Shown here: one piece after another, positions 1 to 5,375 of the stretch
Numbering within the stretch: the stretch's first letter is position 1
Layout: the number at the start of each line of letters is the position of its first letter
DNA from: Clostridiales bacterium
Lineage (GTDB): Bacteria; Bacillota; Clostridia; Christensenellales; QALW01
Reading direction: 5' to 3'
Assembly (NCBI GenBank): GCA_018376855.1
Contig: JAHAAN010000099.1
Coordinates: 1-6,836 of the forward strand
Length of the DNA stretch: 6,836 bases
Program-made: the position numbers and the translations under genes
The notes under the pieces: generated by a model
What the model saw: only the letters and a program-made list of their open reading frames with translations
Databases searched by the model: none
What the model was told of the DNA's origin: nothing

Positions 1-497
1 CGCATGAGCAAAGCTTGCTTGCGGAGGCGCGCTGTATGCTTGCGGCCGCTGTGTTATTTGCACTTCCGGGTATGCCTTGCATCTATTATGGGGATGAGGC
101 GGGACTTTCCGGGTATGCTGATCCGTTTAACCGGGCAGTATATCCTTGGGGCAGGGAAAATCGCGAACTGCTTTCATGGTATAAGGCTTGCGGCGCTTTG
201 CGCAAAAATGAGGCGCTGCGCATGGGAGAGCTGTATTTATCAGGCAGCGGAGATTATCTTTGTATTCAGCGTAAAAGAGGGGAGCTGGAATGTGTGCTGC
301 TGTTGAACCGAGGGGAGATTCCTCTTGAAGCGATGATCGACAGCCGTGTTCTTAGTACGGGAAAAATATATCGAATGGTTTTACAGTCCCAGCCGGGTGC
401 GGTGCTTCAGCGCAGAGAAAACGGGTATGCGCTTTTGCTTCCGGCAATGTGTGCCGTGTTTGTGTGTGCGGATCCTAAGGAGGATGGAGAAGAATGA
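1..497 (+). CDS. GH13 alpha-glucan hydrolase (neopullulanase/cyclomaltodextrinase-like), C-terminal part
   Basis: The reading frame is open from the window edge (first full codon at base 3) and ends at TGA 495–497, so only the last 164 residues are seen. The stretch LPGMPCIYYGDEAG (visible residues 21–34), followed by GYADPFNR (37–44) and YPWG (47–50), matches the end of the GH13 TIM barrel, where neopullulanases and maltogenic amylases have a P-x-IYYGDE-G-x-x-GY-x-DP-x-NR block. The remaining ~110 residues fit the C-terminal beta-sandwich domain. The catalytic Asp/Glu/Asp residues lie upstream of the window, so activity cannot be judged. The family hydrolyses alpha-1,4 (sometimes alpha-1,6) bonds in maltodextrins and related glucans; no signal peptide can be assessed. 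The stop codon overlaps the start of the lipoprotein gene (ATGA), indicating one transcript. The TTG at base 15 is not a real start, because the frame and homology continue upstream. Family assignment is firm; the exact substrate is not. Confidence 0.9.
   Translation, partial: HEQSLLAEARCMLAAAVLFALPGMPCIYYGDEAGLSGYADPFNRAVYPWGRENRELLSWYKACGALRKNEALRMGELYLSGSGDYLCIQRKRGELECVLLLNRGEIPLEAMIDSRVLSTGKIYRMVLQSQPGAVLQRRENGYALLLPAMCAVFVCADPKEDGEE
477..483 (+). promoter_or_regulatory. Ribosome-binding site of the lipoprotein gene, inside the GH13 gene
   Basis: AAGGAGG is a full anti-Shine-Dalgarno match 10 bases before the ATG at 494. It lies within the last codons of the GH13 gene. Together with the ATGA stop/start overlap it fixes the start and suggests translational coupling. 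Confidence 0.85.
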
Positions 498-2164
498 AAC
501 GAATTTTAATCAGTTTGATGCTTATGCTGGCTGTGATTGTGCTCAGTGCCTGCGGTGAGAACGCTCCGCAGGAAACTTCTGCTTCTCGAAATCCGGAACA
601 GGATGCCGTGTATATTCCGGTCGATACGAATTATGATATTTTTCCGCAATTTTTATCGGATGGAAAAGCCTTGTTGTGCGCACAGCCTAATTCGCAGGGA
701 ACGGACGTTACGCTCAGTGTTGTGCAGCCGGATTTTTCTTATCGCTATAATGGGTTTTGTTATGAGGTGTATAAATACTATCCGAAGGATAACCTGCTTT
801 ATTATTTTGCATCGCTGCATCCTGAAGATGGCATCGTATACGGAGATCTTTACAGCTTACAGCACGGAACGAAGAAGAAACTGCAAACAGATGTTAGAAT
901 GGATAGTGTCAGCTTTGCGGAAAATATTGCAGGCGTGCTTTATATTGTGAATAATGAGGAGAACGATCATGCGCTGTATTATATGGCAGGCGGAAATGCG
1001 CAGTGTTTAGCAGAGCAGGTATATAAAGCGCAGTATATCAATTATTATAATCAGGTTGCCTTTCTGAAAGATCAGCGGGGCGCAGAGATCATTGAGCAAA
1101 CGATCCGTGAACGCGATTTAGAAGGCGGGTTCAGTTTCTATTATGGGTATGAGCTGTATTTTTACGATTCTGTTGGAAAAACGGAGCAGTTAGGAGTCAG
1201 CGGTGATATTTTATATGTGGATTCTGAGGATTCTAAGTTGATTTTGCTTTATGGAGTGCAAACTGTTCAAGGGGCGGCATTCAGCAAATTTTATGCAGAT
1301 GTCGGCGTTCTTTATACAATAGATAGATCGGAATACCGCTTGGAGAATGTTGTTTTGCCGGAAAGCATCAGGGAACAAGGCGACTATTTTTTAACAGTGC
1401 AGGAAAACGGGCTTTTCGGCGTAAGGTGGGTGGATCACAGCGGTGTTTTGGAATTGGCGCACGATGTTGTTAAAAGCAGGAGTGTTTCGAGAGCGCTGCA
1501 CGTCTATGCGTGTACGGTGCAGGAGGCGCAGACTCAGTCGACGGTGGTCTTTTTTGAAACAAAACGTGTTGTTTTAGATAAAGAATCGAAATTTGCGCTT
1601 TCTGAATTAAGGTGTGTTGAACATAAAGAGGGCATAGCGCTTTATGGCGTAGGCTCGTTTAAAGACGAAGAAGGGTTATTCTTGTTATACCGCAGTTCAA
1701 TAAATTCTAATTTTGAAGGAGCGGTTATTACGGAAAAGGTAGCGGATTTTCCGCAATGGATTGTTGGGACGGAGAATACGCTTTGCTATTCCGTAATGGA
1801 TCAGTATGCCAGCGGATGCGATATTTATGCGCGGAGTTATGCGGGGCAGGCAAAAATTGCTTCAGGGGCGTATATCGCGCAGAATGCAGCGAATGATCCG
1901 GCTGTTCGTTTTTGGCCTAATGGAGATGGATCGGCGGCGCTTTATTTTGTTCAAACTCAGCCCGGAAGTGATTCTTATACGCTTTGCACGTCTTCCGGCG
2001 TTCGTTTAGTGCAGAACATTGCTTTCGGTGAAACTTTTAGATATAAGGATGATTTCACGGAGGTTTCTTGCTATGTTTATGAAAATGGTGAGCGCAGGGT
2101 CGGGCTGTTTTTTAACGGTACGCTTTTTATTCTGCAAAATAAATCATTGAAAATCCTTGATTAA
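494..2164 (+). CDS. Secreted lipoprotein of unknown function, possible beta-propeller fold
   Basis: This 556-residue protein begins with a clear type II signal peptide: MKR, a hydrophobic core at residues 4–16, and lipobox L-S-A-C with the lipidated Cys at position 20. The mature protein should be anchored to the outer face of the cytoplasmic membrane. No further membrane span is evident. The body is rich in Tyr, Phe and Gly. It has recurring strand-turn units such as ALYYMAGGNAQ, ELYFYDSVGKTEQL, LFLLYRSSI, DIYARSYAGQAKIA and AALYFVQTQPGS, which resemble blades of a WD40/PD40-type beta-propeller. That fold is inference; I recognise no named family and no catalytic motif. The gene overlaps the GH13 gene by 4 bases and shares its transcript, so a role in sensing or handling extracellular glucan is possible but unproven. 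The ATG at 494 is supported by the AAGGAGG site and the signal peptide. No good terminator follows; the promoter of the next operon overlaps its stop codon. Confidence 0.85.
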   Translation: MKRILISLMLMLAVIVLSACGENAPQETSASRNPEQDAVYIPVDTNYDIFPQFLSDGKALLCAQPNSQGTDVTLSVVQPDFSYRYNGFCYEVYKYYPKDNLLYYFASLHPEDGIVYGDLYSLQHGTKKKLQTDVRMDSVSFAENIAGVLYIVNNEENDHALYYMAGGNAQCLAEQVYKAQYINYYNQVAFLKDQRGAEIIEQTIRERDLEGGFSFYYGYELYFYDSVGKTEQLGVSGDILYVDSEDSKLILLYGVQTVQGAAFSKFYADVGVLYTIDRSEYRLENVVLPESIREQGDYFLTVQENGLFGVRWVDHSGVLELAHDVVKSRSVSRALHVYACTVQEAQTQSTVVFFETKRVVLDKESKFALSELRCVEHKEGIALYGVGSFKDEEGLFLLYRSSINSNFEGAVITEKVADFPQWIVGTENTLCYSVMDQYASGCDIYARSYAGQAKIASGAYIAQNAANDPAVRFWPNGDGSAALYFVQTQPGSDSYTLCTSSGVRLVQNIAFGETFRYKDDFTEVSCYVYENGERRVGLFFNGTLFILQNKSLKILD

Positions 2165-2185
2165 GCAGTGGAATTTTGTTAAAAT
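2157..2185 (+). promoter_or_regulatory. Sigma-A-type promoter for nfeD–floA (extended -10)
   Basis: TTGATT (2157–2162, 4/6 match to TTGACA) is followed after exactly 17 bases by TAAAAT (2180–2185, 5/6 match to TATAAT). A TG at 2177–2178 sits in the extended -10 position. The predicted start is near 2192, giving a ~32-base leader to the TTG at 2224. The -35 element lies over the end of the lipoprotein gene, so the nfeD operon can be transcribed separately from the GH13–lipoprotein pair. I saw no sigma-W-like (TGAAAC/CGTA) pair, the type known for the Bacillus yuaF–floT operon. The promoter is predicted by pattern only. Confidence 0.65.
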
Positions 2186-2205
2186 AAAAGTGTAAAAATA
2201 TTAAG

Positions 2206-2215
2206 AGGAAGGGAG
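2206..2215 (+). promoter_or_regulatory. Ribosome-binding site that selects the TTG start of nfeD
   Basis: AGGAAGGGAG lies 8 bases before the TTG at 2224. It is the only purine-rich site in this short leader, and no ATG or GTG in the nfeD frame lies between it and the first hydrophobic segment. This decides for the TTG start. Confidence 0.7.
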
Positions 2216-2223
2216 TAAAGGTT

Positions 2224-2715
2224 TTGGAGTTTCTATCATGTGTTCCGCTTTTTGCGGCGATTATTACTTTAGTGCTCGGCATTGGGTTGATTGTGTTGGA
2301 AATTTGTTTGCCGGGGTTCGGGGTTCCGGGCATTTCGGGAACTGTACTTACCGCATTTTCTTTGCTGGTTATGATTAACTACATTGGCTGGGGCACTTTG
2401 TTGGTCGCGGTAGGTATTCTGCTTCTGTTGGGTTGTGTGCTGTTAATAGTCAGCCGTTCGGCCAAGAAGGGTAAAGGGCGGTTTGTTTTGCACAGTTCAA
2501 TCAATCAGAAACAGGAGCAGACAGATGGGCAAGTCAAACCTGAAATGCATGGGGTTGCACTGACGGATCTGCATCCTTCCGGTATTGCTTCTTTTGGAGA
2601 GAAAAAAATGGATGTGGTAACACAGGGAGAATTTATTTCTAAGCAAGCGAGGATTAAAGTAATCGAGGCAGACGGAAATCGAATTGTTGTAAAGGAGATA
2701 AAGGAAAATGTTTAA
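2224..2715 (+). CDS. NfeD-like membrane protein (short form), partner of FloA
   Basis: This is a 163-residue protein of the short NfeD type, without the N-terminal ClpP-like serine protease domain of long NfeD. Three membrane segments are visible, at about residues 8–28, 36–52 and 56–76. The family signature, a P-G-F-G-V-P-G-I-S-G turn, spans residues 30–39 between the first two. A basic linker (KKGKGR, 81–86) leads to a C-terminal OB-fold-like domain (about 108–163). There, G-V-A-L-T-D-L-H-P-S-G and G-E-F-I followed by a terminal IVVKEI strand match the usual NfeD pattern. NfeD proteins are encoded next to flotillin/SPFH genes and are thought to act with them in membrane microdomains. Here the gene overlaps floA by 8 bases, exactly that arrangement, corresponding to Bacillus yqeZ–yqfA. 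The TTG start is chosen on the AGGAAGGGAG site. The family call is strong; the precise molecular role of NfeD is not settled. Confidence 0.9.
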   Translation: MEFLSCVPLFAAIITLVLGIGLIVLEICLPGFGVPGISGTVLTAFSLLVMINYIGWGTLLVAVGILLLLGCVLLIVSRSAKKGKGRFVLHSSINQKQEQTDGQVKPEMHGVALTDLHPSGIASFGEKKMDVVTQGEFISKQARIKVIEADGNRIVVKEIKENV

Positions 2716-3745
2716 TATGATCTTTCGCGAATTGCAGATGGCGGCATCAGATACCGCCAGAGGGCTGATTATTGCGGCCATTGTAGTTGTGGTCATTGTT
2801 GTTTTAGCAATTATTTTTTCGTTGATTCCGGTACGTTTGTGGGTTGTCGCAGGCTTTTCGGGCGTGCATATTAAGATGAGCCAGCTGATCGGCATGCGTT
2901 TCCGGAGGGTCAATGCTTCCCGCATTATTAATTGTATGATTCAGGCTGGCAAAGCGGGAATTGATTTGAAGATCAACAAGCTGGAAGCGCATTATCTTGC
3001 CAAGGGCAATGTTGAACGTGTTGTTAATGCGCTGGTCGCGGCGCAGAGCGCTCATATTCCGCTTACATTTGAGGAGGCGGCCGCTATTGATTTGGCAGGG
3101 CGCGACGTTTTAAACGCGGTTCAGATGAGCGTAAATCCCAAAATTATTGAAACGCCGATCGTTGCAGCGATTGCAAAAGACGGTATTGAATTGCGTGCCA
3201 AGGCGAGAGTTACCGTTAGAGCCAATATTGGCCGTTTGGTCGGTGGCGCAGGTGAGGAAACGATCATTGCCCGTATCGGCGAGGGAATTGTTACTACGGT
3301 TGGTTCTGCGATGAGCCATAAGGAAGTGTTGGAAAATCCCGACTCCATTTCCCGCACGGTGCTGTCAAAAGGGCTTGATGCGGGAACTGCTTATGAAATT
3401 CTTTCCATTGATATTGCAGATATCGACGTAGGGCGCAATGTAGGCGCGCAGCTGCAAATGGATCAGGCGGAAGCAGATCGCCGTATTGCTCAGGCACATG
3501 CGGAGGAGCGCCGCGCTATGGCTGTTGCGCGTGAGCAGGAAATGAAGGCGAGCGTGCAGGAAATGAAAGCAAAAGTGGTTGAGGCGGAAGCGGAAGTGCC
3601 GAAGGCTATGGCGCAGGCTTTGCGTGAGGGGAAAATCGGCGTAATGGATTATTATAATTTGAAAAATCTGCAGGCGGATACGGATATGCGCGCTTCTATC
3701 GCCGATATAGGCAAGCCTGCTGTGAAGCCTAATGAGAAAAAATAA
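2708..3745 (+). CDS. floA: Flotillin-like protein FloA
   Basis: This 345-residue protein matches FloA (YqfA) of Bacillota, usually about 330 residues, along its whole length. A single hydrophobic membrane anchor covers residues ~19–41 and is followed by P-V-R-L-W. The SPFH-type region carries conserved FloA blocks: LIGMRFRRV (60–68), GNVERVVNAL, AAIDLAGRDVL, AVQMSVNPK, RLVGGAGEETIIARIGEG, VLENPDSIS and YEILSIDIADIDVG. From residue ~252 to ~308 an Ala/Glu/Arg/Lys-rich coiled-coil stretch (DQAEADRRIAQAHAEERRAM…) should drive oligomerisation, followed by the conserved GKIGVMDYYNLKN motif. FloA scaffolds functional membrane microdomains and affects membrane fluidity and the assembly of membrane complexes. 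The gene overlaps nfeD by 8 bases and has an AAAGGAG site 10 bases before its ATG. The extra ~10 N-terminal residues before MAASD are kept, because the internal ATG at 2738 has no ribosome-binding site. Nothing appears truncated. Confidence 0.96.
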   Translation: MFNMIFRELQMAASDTARGLIIAAIVVVVIVVLAIIFSLIPVRLWVVAGFSGVHIKMSQLIGMRFRRVNASRIINCMIQAGKAGIDLKINKLEAHYLAKGNVERVVNALVAAQSAHIPLTFEEAAAIDLAGRDVLNAVQMSVNPKIIETPIVAAIAKDGIELRAKARVTVRANIGRLVGGAGEETIIARIGEGIVTTVGSAMSHKEVLENPDSISRTVLSKGLDAGTAYEILSIDIADIDVGRNVGAQLQMDQAEADRRIAQAHAEERRAMAVAREQEMKASVQEMKAKVVEAEAEVPKAMAQALREGKIGVMDYYNLKNLQADTDMRASIADIGKPAVKPNEKK

Positions 3746-3772
3746 TCTGCCAGTGGAGGAGATGAAGCGCAA

Positions 3773-4165
3773 GTGGGGTCTGTTGTTTTAGGCGTTATTT
3801 TCTTTGTAATATGGCTGGCTGCGGCATCTCAAAATGCTCAAAAGAAAAGAGCGGACGAAATGCGCAAACGTATGAATATGGGTGTGCCGCAGTATCAGGT
3901 TAAGTCCGATTTGCCGGAGCAGAAACCGGCTGTTAAGCATAAGGATCCATTGTGCCAAATGGGGGAGGTCGCTCCCGTGAATGGAAGTACGGAGGGCGAA
4001 TCCAATTACCGGCCGGCACAAACTGCATCTGGTAGACCGATTTCCCCAAATGTTTCGGAAAACTATGAAAGTATGTTGGCGGAAGAAACTTTTTTGCAGC
4101 AGGAGAGTTGGGCAAAAGGCATTATTATGGCGGAGATTCTTGGGAAGCCTAAGAGCCTTCGATAA
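3773..4165 (+). CDS. Small single-span membrane protein, third gene of the nfeD–floA operon, function unknown
   Basis: This 130-residue protein begins at GTG, 12 bases after a GGAGGA site (3755–3760) and 27 bases after the floA stop. Residues ~2–18 (GSVVLGVIFFVIWLAAA) form one membrane helix. A strongly basic patch follows (QKKRADEMRKRMN, about 23–35), predicting an N-out, cytoplasmic C-terminal topology by the positive-inside rule. The middle is a low-complexity, Pro/Glu/Ser-rich linker. The C-terminus is the best-conserved-looking part: an acidic helix (about 100–113) ending in WAKGIIMAEILGKPKSLR. From memory, an xIIxxEILGxP(K/R)xLR ending occurs in small uncharacterised Bacillota proteins; I could not check this. 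Position suggests a partner or adaptor of FloA microdomains, possibly occupying the place of Bacillus yqfB, but no homology to YqfB is claimed. A terminator follows at 4204–4230. Confidence 0.75.
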   Translation: MGSVVLGVIFFVIWLAAASQNAQKKRADEMRKRMNMGVPQYQVKSDLPEQKPAVKHKDPLCQMGEVAPVNGSTEGESNYRPAQTASGRPISPNVSENYESMLAEETFLQQESWAKGIIMAEILGKPKSLR

Positions 4166-4172
4166 AAAAGTA

Positions 4173-4201
4173 TTGTAAAAAAATAAAAAAACAGTTATAA
4201 T
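4173..4201 (+). promoter_or_regulatory. Sigma-A-type promoter for trpS
   Basis: TTGTAA (4173–4178, 4/6 match) and a perfect TATAAT (4196–4201) are separated by exactly 17 bases within an A-rich tract that could also act as an UP-like or flexible spacer. The start site is expected near 4208, giving a leader of ~84 bases to the trpS ATG. The predicted start falls inside the hairpin at 4204–4227. Confidence 0.75.
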
Positions 4202-4203
4202 GA

Positions 4204-4230
4204 AAAGAGCGGCGCAGGCTGCTCTTTCTT
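4204..4230 (+). terminator. Rho-independent terminator of the nfeD–floA operon
   Basis: AAAGAGCGGC (4204–4213) pairs with GCTGCTCTTT (4218–4227) over 10 base pairs with one G·T and a GCAG loop. Counting only the GC-rich core (4207–4224), the T-rich tail is TTTCTT (4225–4230). It is a moderate-strength terminator by appearance. Transcripts starting at the overlapping trpS promoter (about 4208) would lack part of the 5' arm, so the hairpin should act only on read-through from upstream. Confidence 0.6.
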
Positions 4231-4291
4231 AATTATTGGTTATGGGCGGTATTGCAGGGGTGTCTTAAGCTGCGGAACGGAGTATTTTATT

Positions 4292-5299
4292 ATGGAGCAG
4301 AAAACAAAAAAAACGATTTTTTCTGGCATTCAGCCAAGCGGAATTCTTACGATAGGCAATTATCTCGGAGCGCTCAGAAATTGGGTGGAACTTCAGGATG
4401 ATTATAACTGTTATTACTGCGTTGTGGATCTTCATGCGATCACTGTTCATCAGAATCCTACAGAGCTAAAAAAACGTTGTTTGGAGCTGTTGGCGTTATA
4501 TATTGCCTGCGGGCTTGATCCCGAAAAAAATACTATGTATTTTCAGTCCCATGTCAGCGCGCATGCAGAACTGGGATGGCTTTTGACATGCGCTTCCTAT
4601 ATGGGCGAGCTGAGCAGAATGACGCAGTATAAAGATAAAAGCGCCAAACAGGGGGCGAATATCGGCGCAGGACTGTTGGTGTATCCTACGTTGATGGCGG
4701 CGGACATTCTGCTCTATAATGCGGATTTAGTGCCCATCGGGAACGATCAAAAGCAGCATCTTGAATTGACTCGGGATTTAGCGATTCGCTTTAATAATGC
4801 CTATGGTGAAACCTTTGTAGTTCCGGAAGCATTTATGGGCAAGACGGGAGCGCGTATTATGAGCTTGCAGGATCCTTCAAAAAAGATGAGCAAGTCGGAC
4901 GAAAATACAAATGCTTTTATTTCTATGCTGGATCCTGAAGATGTGATTATGCGCAAATGTAAGCGTGCCGTAACGGATTCGGAAAATCGGATTCTTTACA
5001 GTGATGAGCAAAAAGGTGTGAAGAATTTGATCGAGATCTATGCTGCATGCAGAAATATTACACCGCAGCAGGTCGAGCACGAGTTTGCCGGTGTGGGCTA
5101 TGGGCAGTTTAAGGAAGCTGTGGGAACCGCCGTTTCTGAAACAATTATGCCGATCCAGAAACGTCAGCAGGAGCTGTTGAAGGATAAGGCTTATTTGCAG
5201 CAGGTGTTTACAGAGGGTGCGAAAAAAGCGGAATATGTTGCAAACCGTACATTGTGGAAGGCGCAGAAGCGTCTTGGATTGGCGCCTAAAAAACTTTGA
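4292..5299 (+). CDS. trpS: Tryptophanyl-tRNA synthetase
   Basis: This 335-residue protein has the normal length for bacterial TrpRS, the cytosolic class I enzyme that charges tRNA-Trp with tryptophan using ATP. The Rossmann-fold signature is complete. GIQPSG (12–17) is followed by TIGN (20–23), the TrpRS form of the HIGH motif, and YLGALRNW. DLHAIT and the QSHVSAHAELGWLL block follow, then YPTLMAADILLY and GNDQKQHLELTRDLA of the tryptophan-binding and dimer region. KMSKS is intact at residues 198–202. The C-terminal helical domain that reads the anticodon is also present. The ATG is supported by GGAACGGAG ending 9 bases upstream. It has its own promoter and terminator, so it appears monocistronic. 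I found no T-box sequence in the 126-base gap before it, although T-boxes often control trpS in Bacillota, so regulation by uncharged tRNA is not evident here. Confidence 0.98.
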   Translation: MEQKTKKTIFSGIQPSGILTIGNYLGALRNWVELQDDYNCYYCVVDLHAITVHQNPTELKKRCLELLALYIACGLDPEKNTMYFQSHVSAHAELGWLLTCASYMGELSRMTQYKDKSAKQGANIGAGLLVYPTLMAADILLYNADLVPIGNDQKQHLELTRDLAIRFNNAYGETFVVPEAFMGKTGARIMSLQDPSKKMSKSDENTNAFISMLDPEDVIMRKCKRAVTDSENRILYSDEQKGVKNLIEIYAACRNITPQQVEHEFAGVGYGQFKEAVGTAVSETIMPIQKRQQELLKDKAYLQQVFTEGAKKAEYVANRTLWKAQKRLGLAPKKL

Positions 5300-5312
5300 T
5301 AAGAATGCTTTT

Positions 5313-5345
5313 CTCGGTGTGCCGAAATGCCGCACCGGGTTTTTT
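5313..5345 (+). terminator. Rho-independent terminator of trpS
   Basis: CTCGGTGTG (5313–5321) pairs with CGCACCGGG (5331–5339) over 9 base pairs with two G·T pairs and a 9-base loop, followed at once by six T (5340–5345). It lies 13 bases after the trpS stop and is the clearest terminator in the window. It separates trpS from the polysaccharide genes. Confidence 0.85.
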
Positions 5346-5375
5346 AATTTTGTGTTGATGCGAAGGAGGGAGCGT

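Noticed and set aside
2151..2180. AAAATCC/GGAATTTT hairpin as a terminator of the lipoprotein gene
   Set aside because: The stem is bulged and AT-rich, the loop is long and no T-tract follows; the same bases form a better promoter.
2497..2925. 142-codon open frame on the minus strand over nfeD/floA
   Set aside because: It is the shadow of two well-supported genes, with no ribosome-binding site or family resemblance.
3762..3791. ATG at 3762 as a start after floA
   Set aside because: It closely follows GGAGGA but opens only a nine-codon frame (MKRKWGLLF, stop). The GTG at 3773 in another frame gives the full membrane protein. A short leader peptide is conceivable but unsupported.
4252..4276. 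TTGCAG/CTGCGG hairpin in the trpS leader
   Set aside because: Only six pairs, two of them G·T, with a 12-base loop; no T-run follows and nothing indicates function.
4166..4291. Possible T-box or other riboswitch controlling trpS
   Set aside because: The gap is too short for a complete T-box, no AGGGTGGNACCGCG-like element is present, and its only clear hairpin overlaps the predicted transcript start.
4877..5335. 152-codon open frame on the minus strand across the end of trpS
   Set aside because: It is antisense to a clear trpS, its start lies in the trpS terminator, and the translation looks like no protein family.
5217..5375. Longer start for the chimeric gene within trpS (318 codons) or at ATG 5358
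   Set aside because: This would run through trpS and its terminator, and neither start has a ribosome-binding site. ATG 5376 has AAGGAGG at good spacing.
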